Source: Acanthochlamys bracteata
Taxonomy: Eukaryota; Streptophyta; Magnoliopsida; Pandanales; Velloziaceae
Direction: 5' to 3'
Length of the DNA: 64,000 nucleotides
NCBI GenBank assembly: GCA_019914995.1
Contig: CM034127.1
Coordinates: 6,572,001-6,636,000 of the forward strand
A program made the position numbers and the translations under genes. This document shows positions 39,067 through 49,718 of the stretch, piece after piece (position 1 is the first letter of the stretch; each line of letters opens with the position of its first letter). The notes under the pieces were generated by a model. It was given only the letters and a program-made list of their open reading frames with translations, had not been told where the DNA came from and made no database searches.

Positions 39067-41313
39067 AGACCTAATTGGTAATAATACAAATTCAAAGGAG
39101 TTACATCTGAATTGTAGTTTGAAGTTTAGTTCACCTTAGCATTGCTTCTAAAGTTTTAGGTACAGCAAAGTCCTGATTACTTTGTTTGACCAAATCTCGA
39201 TTCTGGAATTAACTTGGAAGAACAACCTTGGATTGTTAAACGAACATGTTTATTACCCGTTTATTAAGTCGTAAGTGATATTCTCCTATCTCATGCTACT
39301 CCCCCTAACCATTATGAGAGCTGAAATGATTAGTCTCCTTTATATCTATCTCATAGTGGCCACAATTGTTCATGTACCGCTAATCGGCCTCTGGCATTAG
39401 ATGAGTTATTGATTGATGCCATTGTTTTCTAACGATATACTCAAGAGAATTATATAGTATTCTGGTAGTCCACAGATTCTTTCTTTGATAAGGCTTTTAA
39501 TCAGCACTTTTTACTCTCTAATTTATTCGAAGTTAAACTTGTCCTTTCAGACCCTTTCATGAACAGTTGTGTAAGGAATCTATGCTGTGTAGGGGCAGTT
39601 GCACATGGAGCGGGTGAGATAATGAGTTAATCCGTAGAACGGTGGTACAGAACGGAACAGAATCTACTAACGTTACTTTATAAATTTTATCGCATCTGTA
39701 ACTGAAAAAAATCTAATCATAAGTCTCTATAGGATTAGTTTCTGTAACCTAACTCATGTGTGGGAAGAATGTCCATGCAATTATTGCGGGCTTGCGGTTG
39801 TTGTACTAGAAGGCAAGTCATTGGTGTTTCTGGTAGAAAATGCCATGATTTTGTTGCATCTGGTCTTTTGTTTATCGTAATTGCTGTTTTAAAAAATTGA
39901 GTCATTTATTAGTATTTATCTACAAATACCAGTTGTAACGCGATGAGACTCTAGAAATCTTATAGTTCTTTATTAGAGCTACTAGACGTGAATATGTCAA
40001 GATAGACGGTAATAGCATGTCATATGCATATACTTGTCTGGCAAAAATGGTTTGTTTATTGGTCTTTTTACTTGATCTTGTTGAGCACATTGTCTTTATG
40101 AAAATATGGCAGTTCCTCTAGGTGCTTCGGGTTTTTAACCTGCACGACTTTTACTAGGGGCGTGTTTCAAGTGATAAGAACTTCACTTTTTTTCGCCAGA
40201 ATTAGAGTTTTACTCACTTCCTTTGTTTCAATTACAAATAGAATCGAAAATTCGAATTTTCAGTTCTATACAAATGGAACTCAAGTTCTATTATATTTTT
40301 TTTTCTAAATTCACTTCCAACTCACTTCAACAATCAATTAAAACATAAAAACTAAACTCTACTTTCAACTTATTTTTCAAGAAATTTTATTTTCTATTTT
40401 TTACTTTCACGTAACTTAGTTACGGGTATTTGAAACATCCGATGTACTACTGGTTTATATATGACGAAGTTTGCCAGTTGTTACAGCTACTTTTTTTCTG
40501 ACAGTCCGCGTGAGTTAATAGATTTTAATCTCACTCGGAGACAGGATCTGCTAACAACTATATATGCACTATTTTTTATTTTATTGATTGTGATTAAAAT
40601 AATAAATTAGATTAGACTGAATAATTTCATTGCATTGCATGAAGCAACATGCAGATATATTTATTTAACGACTTGGCGCATGCAACAACATGTTGAATCC
40701 TAGTTCTTACTTCTGATCATCCATTTATTAGTGACGATCCATAAAAATAGTATGTATATGAGAATCTCAAGAAGCATCTAACTGACCCAGCTTCATGTAC
40801 TTGCAGTGTTGAAATTGTTATATATATACACAAACATGCGTCTGCTGATAGTAATATTGTCTTTATATGTATCCTCGTCTATTACTTAAAGCTTAGCAAA
40901 TCGTTGTGTATGTCTCTAAGATTTTGATCATTGTGATACATTACATAGTTTGTAACGTCGTTGATAATGATATTGAATTGCTCTCTCACTGTCAAGGCTT
41001 AACTTTCGCTTCAAGTGTTTATGATTGATTAATAGTCTTTCTTCCATGGTCTAATAGCTAGGGAACCCATAATATTAATTTCCACCTACTTGTTTGTGTT
41101 GCTTTAATTTCGATAGTGATGGTTCTGGCAATTTTCATTAAAATCCCACTATCGTATCACTGACAAGTATCGAGCATTGCCCTCAATCACTAGTGTTTGC
41201 TTTAACATTTCTAATGCTCAACTTTATTAGGGCCGTGTGTGAAGTGAAGTGAAGTGAAGTGAAAAGGAAAGGAAAGGGAAAAGAAAAGCTTTACTTCATT
41301 TTTGTCATTCTTT
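39067..41313. other. Intergenic DNA between MSH1 and the gypsy element
   Basis: No gene is recognised on either strand. It holds a possible MITE (listed separately) and, at 41240-41290, a purine-rich run of GTGAA units followed by GGAAA units. The rest looks like ordinary AT-rich spacer. Confidence 0.5.
40157..40440. mobile_element. Possible MITE with short inverted ends
   Basis: The left end GGGGCGTGTTTCAAGT and the right end ATTTGAAACATCC are imperfect inverted repeats sharing TGTTTCAA. The interior is about 280 bp, AT-rich and non-coding. TACTA occurs just outside both ends (left at about 40152, right at about 40445), but on the right it is several bases away from the inverted repeat. The superfamily cannot be assigned. 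Confidence 0.35.
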
Positions 41314-41845
41314 TGTCACGGGCTTAGAGTTTTTACATTAGCTCGTGAGATACTTAGTCACACTTTCTTGTGACTAAATCAGCCTTTCACTCTAATGAGC
41401 TATCAAAGATAGATGAGGAAGTTTGAATGGATTAGAGGGAAAGTAAGAAACTCTTGAAGAGAGCTTTTTAGAGGGAACATTTTATATTAATTTGGCTTGG
41501 TACAACTTTTGGTTGAAATGCTTGATTTGCTTAATAATTCAAATGAGAGTTCTTACCCTCATATTTATAGCTCCTCCACCTCCTCAACGGACGGTGGAGA
41601 TTGTTTTGATCGGACGGTGGAGAATATATTGTCCAGAAAGTTCTTGCAAGATATCTCTTATAAAAGTTTTCATCTTTCTAGAGTACTCTCTAACCTATTC
41701 TAGACTTATGCCAACTATCTTATATCTAGAGTATTTTATCATACTCTAGACTTTGCTTATGCACAAGATAAATTTATCTAGGCAAAAAATATTTTACTAA
41801 GATAATTTTGATGGGGAGAATAGCCAAAATAGTCATACCGTGACA
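41314..41845 (-). repeat. 3' LTR of the compact gypsy element
   Basis: 532 bp. On the minus strand it starts TGTCACGGTATGAC and ends GCCCGTGACA, so it keeps TG...CA ends. It aligns end to end with 43941-44473 and shares blocks such as GGAGAATA and CATACTCTAGACTTTGCTTA. The TG-start edge follows GGCGAAGAA, a weak polypurine tract at about 41846-41854. Confidence 0.9.
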
Positions 41846-41872
41846 TTCTTCGCCAACTATTTCGCGATGCCC

Positions 41873-43906
41873 TCATCGCGGTTGTGTGGAGCTGTAGCAG
41901 AACTCTTGGATCTTATGGTGGAATGGCCATAAGTCATCTTCATGCTCCCAACTTGACTCATCGTCTGGCTGACCCTTTCACTTGACCAAATATTCAGAAT
42001 AACATGGACGATTACCACGCCTTGGGATGAATCGATGCCCCAAAATTTCTTCCACGTCTCGTTCGGGTGTCATCATAATGGATGCTGAAGCTCTTAAGGA
42101 TGCTGCGGTATTTTGATCCTTCCTTGGCTTCATGTTGAGATGATCTGGTTCTTTTGGGATGATCTGGATTGTTGGTTGTGCCTCCTCCTTCTTCCTTGAG
42201 GGTTGTAAGTCCAAAGTAGTCTTGGATTGGAAATTTACTTCTCGCGACAAAGGTACCATGCACGTTTTCCCTTCATTCATGATCCACATGGAGTTGGCAA
42301 AAGGGATAGGTACAGTTTTTACGCGATCTATAAATTCCATGCCAAGAACTATAAGAAAATCATCTATTGGCACAACAGAGAAGTTCAGAAGACCAGACAA
42401 CTCACCTATGCAAGTTTTGATCCCACGGACAACACCAACAATAGATTTGGGTTCGAAATTAACTGCCTTAATCCATCCTTGTCCCTTTTCGTACTTGATG
42501 CCTAGCCTCGTTACTTCATTCTCCTCGAGGAACTTATGGGTCGCCCTTGTGTCTACCAAGGCTCGGACCTCCCGTCCTCCAATTTTGGTTGTCACGTACA
42601 TTCGACCCTTCACTTCACGTTTTGGCAGTTCGGCTTTGGCTTGGATGTCATTAAGTAGTTGTAGCGAGCCCATTTTTACCCTTTCAGGTTGTCGTTGTGG
42701 CTCATCCATTATCTCTATTAGTGCGGAAAGTTTGTTCCGTTTTGAGCATTTCCTAGCTTTGTGAGGACCATCACAAAGGAAGCATTTTAAAGGATTCTTA
42801 CCATTCCCTTGATTGTTGCCATTGCTTCCTTGGCCTCTATGGGAGCCTCCCTTGGTCTTTGGTGGGTCAATCGTTGCTTCGTTGACTTGATTGTTATCTT
42901 CACCACTATTGTCCTTGAAGTCCTCTCGAGGCTTATGCTTTTCGGGCTGTTGGAACTGAATAAGGGACTCGGCTATGGCAATAGCAGAGTTTAGGTCTTG
43001 AGGTCTTCTACGTTGGATCTCCAACGTTGCCTTTATTTGCAGTCCGTTCATGAAAGCAAAAAGGGCCTCCCTTTCTGGAAAATCAGAGATCTCTAAGATT
43101 AATTCTGAAAATTTCTTGACATAGTCCCTTATGCTGCCCCGATGGGTCAAGCGCCGAAGCTTTGCCCTTGCCTCATTCTCGGCATTCACCGGATAGAATT
43201 GCCGTTTGAGTTCCCTCTTGAACTCTTCCCAAATGGCAATGGTGCAGGTCCCCTTCTCGATCTCGACATGCCTCCTCCTCCACCATACCATTGCGGTATC
43301 CTAAAGGTAAAGAGTGGCATGATCGATCTTACCTGCATCCTCCGTGATGCCGGTACTCCTAAAGAGTTGCTCCAAGCTCCAAAGGAAGTTATCAATCTCC
43401 TTCGCGTTCTGCGCACCCTTATACGCCTTGGGTTTTGGAACATCCACTTTCGAAGGAGTCGAAGTTGAGGGTATGACGAAAACTGCCTCTTGCGTAACCG
43501 CCATCTTGCAAAGTGCCCAATTCCCTCGGACATCCCTCAATTCGGTAGCCAACCTTGCGACCTCTTCCCTAAGAGTCGCTACTTCCCTCCTAAGAGCATC
43601 CACATCACCCAAGAGAGAGTCTTTAAGGGCCTTACCTTGGCGAGACGATGATTCGGCCACCACGTTCAAGGCACTTTGCATCTCCCCACGAAGCTCTTCT
43701 TGTCCCTTTTCGAGCTTCTCAATGCTTTGGCCCAACTCCTCGAACTGGTCCACCTTATCCGCCATAGCAAGCTCTACCCTAGCGAGCCTTGCGTTCACAT
43801 CCGCCATTACGTTCCTAGACTTCTCTTTCTGTTGGCGACTGCTCTCGAGAGCTCTCCTTTTAATCTCCCTTCCCTCATAGATAGTAACATCGCTTCTGCT
43901 TGCCAT
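41873..43906 (-). pseudogene. gag-protease-chromodomain polyprotein, interrupted by two in-frame stops
   Basis: The frame runs from ATG at 43906 to TGA at 41873-41875, 678 codons. Order: a coiled-coil N-terminal part rich in Glu/Arg/Leu (about residues 20-140); retrotransposon gag (MVWWRRRHVEIEKGTCTI; LKRQFYPVNAENEARAKLRR); zinc knuckle CFLCDGPHKARKC (one residue shorter between Cys and His than the classic spacing); aspartic protease with ALVDTRATHKF and VLGMEF; then a short linker straight into a chromodomain (VEEILGHR, NRPCYSEYLVK, then KGQPDDESSWEHEDDLWPF). In-frame stops are TAG at 43301-43303 in gag and TGA at 41978-41980 where chromodomains usually have Trp. The protease DTG triad reads DTR (codon 42545-42547). 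There are no frameshifts. The polymerase and integrase core are missing. Confidence 0.88.
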
Positions 43907-43922
43907 TTCTGATTGACAGAAT

Positions 43923-43938
43923 CTTGACTTTGATACCA
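43923..43938 (-). promoter_or_regulatory. Primer-binding site for initiator tRNA-Met (gypsy element)
   Basis: The minus strand reads TGGTATCAAAGTCAAG two bases inside the 5' LTR. It matches the usual plant PBS core TGGTATCA and differs in the following bases (AAAG where GAGC is usual). It fixes the element's direction. Confidence 0.85.
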
Positions 43939-43940
43939 CT

Positions 43941-44473
43941 TATCATGGGCCTAGAGTTTTTACCTTGGCTCGTACAACACTTAGTCACACTCCCTTATGG
44001 CTAAGTCAGCCTTTCATCCAAATGAGCTATCAAAGATAGCTGAGGAAGCTTGAATGAACTGGAGGGAAAGTAAGAAATTCTTGAAGAGAGCTTTTTAGAA
44101 GGAAAGCTTTATATTACTTTGGCTTGGTACAACTTTTGGTTGAAATGTTTGATTTGTTTGATGATCCAAATGGGGGTCCTTATCCTCATATTTATAGCTC
44201 CTCCACCTTCTCAAATAAACGGTGGACATTATTTTGATCGGACGGTGGAGAATACATTGTCTAGAAAGTTCTTACAAAATATCCTTTACAAAAGTCTCCA
44301 CTTTTTTAGAGTATTTCCTAACCTACTCTAAACTTATGCCAACTATCTTATATTTAGAGTATTTTACCATACTCTAGACTTTGCTTATGCACAAAATAAA
44401 TTTACCTAAACAAAAAGTATTTTATCAAGGTAATTTCGATGGAAAGAATAGCCAAAATAATCATACCTTGACA
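43941..44473 (-). repeat. 5' LTR of the compact gypsy element
   Basis: 533 bp, the partner of 41314-41845. On the minus strand it starts TGTCAAGGTATGAT and ends GCCCATGATA, so its terminal CA has become TA. The two LTRs differ at scattered substitutions along their length, so the insertion is not very recent. Confidence 0.9.
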
Positions 44474-47265
44474 TTTTTATCAGGAGAGAATTCAAATACT
44501 ATAAGAAGGAGAAACCTTTTCTTTTGTCGTCATTTTTCCACCAATGAAACAGAGAAAAGTGGGAAAAGGATTTCTTTTCCGCTAACTTTTCTCTATTCTT
44601 AAACCATAAACGGAGCCGAAAATCCCATCCAGATGAGTTTTATCCAAAATGTTCTCAAGCTTGATGAGTCTCTCCTGGAATACATCTTCGGGAGTTCGTT
44701 TGAGTTACCTATTTTTCAGGAGAGCGTCTATTTCAAGTTATTCCAAAAAACAGAATGATTATTGAGTGGAGGGATACGAATGATTATTGTTCTTCATTGG
44801 CCCACTTGTACTTGAGCAAACTGGTCTCGACCTTCTTGAATTTCTTTATTTAAATGGAGAAGGCAAAATCTCCGGTGGGGAAAGCCGAAAATCTCTTCCA
44901 CATGAGAGGCATATGCATGAATTAAGTTCATTGTACTATTGTTAATTAGATCTATTTGATTTGCTAATTCTGTTTGTTGTGCGTCGTTGAAGGTTCATAC
45001 CTATCGTTTGCTCCTTCTCATCCCCTATATCATCAATGTCAAGTCATAAATTCCATCCAAATGTGTACATATTCTTTCTTCTATGCAAGTAAATCTAATA
45101 ATTCAATCAACAGAAACGATAAGTCCTTTTCTTAATCAGTGCGAAACAATAGAAGATTTTTATCAACCAAATATGTTGAAGGTTTTAGCCAAAACTGTTT
45201 GTTACGTATCGGTATTTTCTTTACGTATCGGTATTTTCTCTACCAGAATTGTACCGCATATGGTTGTTGATGGCTTTTGACAATTTGCCAAGTTCCAGGG
45301 AGACATTAGCTAGTGATGGATTAATGCATGGATCCGAATCACTCAATTCGTTCTACTACATTTTCTGGACCAAAATTTGAAACCAGCTTTTTGACTGAAG
45401 GTCTCAATATCTTGAATGTACTTTACAGTAGATAGAATGTATATTCATCTCTATAACCAATTGTATTCGTCCTGCAATATAACAATACAGACAATTCATT
45501 CATTCATTCCTGTAGAAAATGGCCACAATCACCTCTTTTATAAACTAAAGACTTCAATCATTTGCCCTTTCACATTCCTTCAAAAAGAAAATGTAATGAA
45601 GTGAATGAGAGAACATGACCTTTCACATCAAAGTGACCAATCTATGTTTGTATTTTAGTGGAGCAAAGAAACCCGAAGCAGAAAGATTCTCTGGTTTTGT
45701 TTGCTGCAGCTCTTTTTTTGTTCTTCTTCACAGTGTTCAGTTTTTTATATTCAGTTACAATGTTTTGTTCAGTTATAACGTTTTGTTTAGAAAGAACGTT
45801 AACAGCTTGTTTCTTTACAAGGATATTTTTGAAGATGTATCTATTTCCGTAGAAGCAAAAAAAGTAACTTACACTGTTTATTGAGAAGTTAACTTCTTCT
45901 AAGAAGGTGAAAATATATTTCTAAAATAGTTTTAAGAAAAACAAAAAAACAACAGGAGATTAAAAATGGTAAAGGGATTAGTTGGAGTTTGGTATATATG
46001 AGCTTTCTAGTTCTAGCTTTCTCAGGTTCCTTTTTTTTTCTTTTATGAAAATTTTAACAGGTACGTACAAGAAGAACCAATTTTAAAAGAGCTAAGATTC
46101 CTTTCTTCTTAGGTGGTTTCTTTTTGTCTTTCTTAGTTTCTTTCAAATAAATGTTGTCAAATGAATGATCAAGAATGAGTGAAAGAATTAATTTTGTAAG
46201 ATTATTTATCTTTGAAGAACATAAAATAAAAATCTCCATATATGTTTGTTTCGTGAAATTATTAGTTAGTTCCAGAAGACACTATAATTAATTGTTTTTG
46301 ATGGAGTGTTTAATCCGAAGTTCAGGAATAGAACATGTGTTTTCAGATTATTTAATAATTCTTTTATTTGTTTCTTTTGGTTTAAAAGTTATAAAAATGG
46401 TGCCGAATCTAATGAAAATACATACTCTTTGGAAAACTGACTAACAAGCTTTTTTCTTATTTTTTTAAAAATTTTATTTTTGTTCTTGAGACATTCTAAT
46501 TCTCTACGCACGAAAAAACGAAATAGTACTTGTTTTTATGAGTCTGTTATCTTCAATTTTTTTGTCAATGATAGGCAAAAAAATCAGAAGGAAAAAAGAG
46601 AGAGAACGAAATACAAAAAAAAACGTTCGACAGCAGCAATTTTTTTTAGAAAAAATAAATAAATAAATAAAGAAGCAGTAAACTTCTTCCGTCGTGCTTC
46701 AGAATTCAGATACAAATTTCGCTGCCTCTACTCTTTGCACATTCACCGAACAAATTTTAGAAAGGAAAAAAGTTGTTTTAAAAAGTTTCAGCCAACCCGT
46801 TTACAGGAAGAAGTGGTATCTTTACGCGTGTGTGTGTGTGGAATTTGATTATTCGAGTAACTAGCATAGGACGCATGCTTCATACGACAAACAATGAAAT
46901 TGGATGGGAACTTTTAATGCTAGTTATTACAAAAAAACAGGCTTAACGCATATTAGCAAGGTGAGCATTTTCTCGCCAAGGCCAAAAAATAAAAACCTGT
47001 ATTCAATGAAATGTAATATAATTGTGTAATAAATTGGCTAGAAAAGAATTTAAATACAGTAAAATTAAGTAAATTATTTAGCTAGATCACGGACGAACAC
47101 CCCCCGCGAAAATCTCTCTCTCTTCACGTGATTTCATTTCCAGCCCAAACAAACAAATAAACATATAAATGAAATGAATTATGTATAACTTCTTTTAGGT
47201 ATTATATTATTATGAAGTTTTGGGTTCTGGTTCTAATTCTAGTCCTACTACTAGGGTAGTGCAAA
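44474..47265. other. Intergenic DNA upstream of the TRM-like gene
   Basis: Short frames only. Notable patches are a near-duplicate TTACGTATCGGTATTTTC (twice at 45201-45239), poly-A/T runs at 46020-46670, and GTGTGTGTGTGTG at about 46829. None of these supports a gene. The last few hundred bases (from about 47000) should hold the promoter of the gene downstream. Confidence 0.45.
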
Positions 47266-49718
47266 TTGGATGATGTATGTACTGTCGTTCGTGTTATACT
47301 GAATCTGTTGCTGTTTTTCTTTTTTTCTCGCTCCATTCATGCGGTGGCGAGAGCACGAACACAAACAACACCACTACTGCCCTCTTTCCTCGCTCCACTA
47401 GCTACATTTTCTGTTCATTCCTTTTTCTCTTATTTTTCTCCCTTCGATCTCTTCTTCTTCTTCTTCTTCTTCTTCCTTGTTTGATCTGTTCCCAAGATAA
47501 TATACTGATGATGAACATTTTCTTAGCTGATGGTGATTCACGAGAACTCTGCTTGTTCAAGGTGACTATAATTTGAGGTGCTGATTCTTTGATTTTTCTG
47601 ATTCTTTATGGGTTCTAAAATTGAGTTTAATTTGTCTGTGCCAGATTTCGCTTTGTTTTTTCCTTTTTTTTTGAACTCTGACCATGTAAATATTTTATTG
47701 GTCATTGCTGGTGTGGGAATGTGTTAGATCCTTTAGTTCATTGTTTTACTGCCTAGATTTTGAATCCTTCTACTTTAATTAATTACTTCTGTTTTTTCGG
47801 ATGGATTTCTTTTAGTCCTGTAAATTGAATGTTTCATTGGAGAGCTCCTCGACTCATTGCTTTCTTCCTGCAAGTGCATTTTTTTTAATTTTAATTTTTT
47901 TATAAATTTATTGCATTGCTCTTTTGATTCTGGGTGTTTCTAATTGATTTGGGAAATGCTGAGTTAAAAGTTCAGAGTCCTCAGTTGATTTGAACTATGT
48001 TCAAGGTGGGATTTACCTATTCTTCCTTTTTTTAATTTTTAAGAATTTAGTTCTTTTCTTTTGAGTAGATTATCTTACTTGGTTTCTTCTCTTTGGTTTT
48101 GGAAATTCCACTTATTAGAAATTTTTTTCCCACTAAAATACGATTTCTTTTCTTTTTGTGTTTTTTTTCTGGTAATAGTGCTAACTGCTAAGTTTTCAAT
48201 TCAGATAAGAATCTGAAGTTTATTTATTCTTATTTATTATTATCTTTTTATTTAGAATCTCTGAAAAAAGGACTACTTTTTTCTGCGATCGTTAGTAGAA
48301 CTTCTTGTAAATCTTTTGAAAAATACATATATAAACTCTAATTTTTTTCTTTGTTCTTTTTCTTGGTGATGAAATCAGATGAGGAGAGGTCTATCATGCA
48401 TGATTTTTGCTGCAAAGGAGATTGCTTTTCTGTTAATATCTATGACAAAATTTCGACCAAAATTCTTTTCCTTATGTGCCAAAAAGTTGCAGCTTTAAGT
48501 CTCATTCATCATCTTGTAAACTTGTTTTAAAGATTTCAGCTTTTCTTTTACTGAAAGATTCCAACACCGTTCTGTCAACTCTCTCTTGGATCTTGTGTAA
48601 CAAATTCTCCTTTTGTTCACTGAGTAGAAGAGAAATTGCATTAGCTTGACTGTGTGGGTTGCTTTCCCATCTTATCCTTTTCTGAAGCTCTTTTGATGTC
48701 TTTGCTCTTTTTTTTTGGTTCTCTTTTCTAGATTTAGCTTAACCATCTAATATCATCTTATTGAAGTAATTGGCTTTATCTAGCCATTGATTTTAATTAA
48801 CATTTTGGTGTCCAGCTAAGCGCCCTCTTGATTTCCAATTACATGAGGCTAATGGTTGGTGTAATTTATTTCTATTAATCCAATTTTTTAGTTGTATGGT
48901 AATTTGTCATCGTGAATATCTACAAATTTAGAGCGCGTTTGGCATGGAGTTTCGAAAGCTGTTTTTCAATTTTTCTTAATTTTATGTTTTTTAATACATA
49001 TTTTATAAATATTTAGAAAATTTATTTAAAAATTTAAAAAGTGTAGAAAAATTCTACGTAATGAGATCTTTTTATTGCATATTTTTATTATTTTTTTAGA
49101 AGTAAAAAAATAGAGCTCGTTTTTAAAAAAAGAGAAGAATACCTTCCGTTCCAGAAAAGCTCTATTTCATAAGCAATTCCAAACGACCCCTTAGTGTTAG
49201 CATAAATATGGAATGATTCTGGTTTTGATCTTATGTGTAAGACTGTTGTGGTGGAAAATCTCCATTTATTCTAGTGATGATCCTTTCTAATTCTGTAATA
49301 CTTCTTACTTCACCGTAAGATTTTGGATAAGCAGGCAGTATGAATATATATTTCTTTTGTATCTTGCCATTATGATTGTAAACACCCTTAAGATGTTTTT
49401 CTAGCATTAATTCTAGACTATCATCCTTTACAATTCCAACTAACACAGTATACTGTATATTGACGTTAGTGCTTTGTGATTTTTCCCATACCGAATTTGG
49501 CATCCTCTGCTATCCTTGAGCCTAAAGTCTTACAGTTGCGTGCCTATGTTAGTCAGAGTATGTTACATTTTACTGACATTTGTCTGTAGTTTTTGAAGGT
49601 GGACCTAGAATCTTGATCGAGATAAGATACATTATAGCTTAATTTGGAATTTTGACACATTATGTGATGAATTTTGCAGGTGCTGTGATTCAAAACAAGA
49701 AACCTAGAGATCTGAAGG
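47266..49718 (+). promoter_or_regulatory. Probable 5' UTR exon and long leader intron of the TRM-like gene
   Basis: A CT-rich stretch with (CTT)n at 47451-47476 is typical of plant leaders. A candidate donor follows TTGTTCAAG at about 47562 (GTGACT). A good acceptor, TTTTGCAG, ends at about 49679, 39 bp before the start codon. The roughly 2.1 kb between is T-rich like an intron and holds a MITE. Spliced, this would give a short leader with an ATGATGAAC upstream start at 47508. Transcript evidence is needed; the exon/intron limits are inferred. Confidence 0.45.
48931..49190. mobile_element. MITE, PIF/Harbinger (Tourist)-like, with TTA target duplication
   Basis: The ends are GAGCGCGTTTGG (48931) and CCAAACGACCCC (ending 49190), imperfect inverted repeats of 12 bp. 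TTA stands directly outside both ends (48928-48930 and 49191-49193). A 3-bp TTA/TAA duplication is the hallmark of PIF/Harbinger insertions. The interior is AT-rich, 260 bp in total, and non-coding. It lies in the likely 5' UTR intron of the TRM-like gene. Confidence 0.75.

Larger units (their letters stand above)
41314..44473 (-). mobile_element. Compact Ty3/gypsy chromovirus derivative: LTR-gag-protease-chromodomain-LTR
   Basis: Two direct repeats of about 530 bp flank a 2.1 kb interior. Read on the minus strand: 5' LTR (44473-43941), tRNA-Met primer-binding site (43938-43923), one frame encoding gag, protease and chromodomain, a short purine-rich patch, and 3' LTR (41845-41314). Full-length relatives encode reverse transcriptase, RNase H and integrase between protease and chromodomain; here those are absent, so the element depends on proteins from elsewhere. 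The flanks TCTTT (left) and TTTTT (right) may be a decayed target duplication. Confidence 0.9.

Noticed and set aside
42159..42764. Long + strand open frame (201 codons), and another at 43344-43880 (178 codons)
   Set aside because: Both are antisense to the gag-protease frame of the gypsy element, whose minus-strand translation has clear domains.
41314..44473. Endogenous pararetrovirus as an explanation for gag-protease without integrase
   Set aside because: Paired LTRs, a tRNA-Met PBS at the LTR edge, gypsy-type gag and a chromodomain identify a chromovirus-derived LTR retrotransposon.
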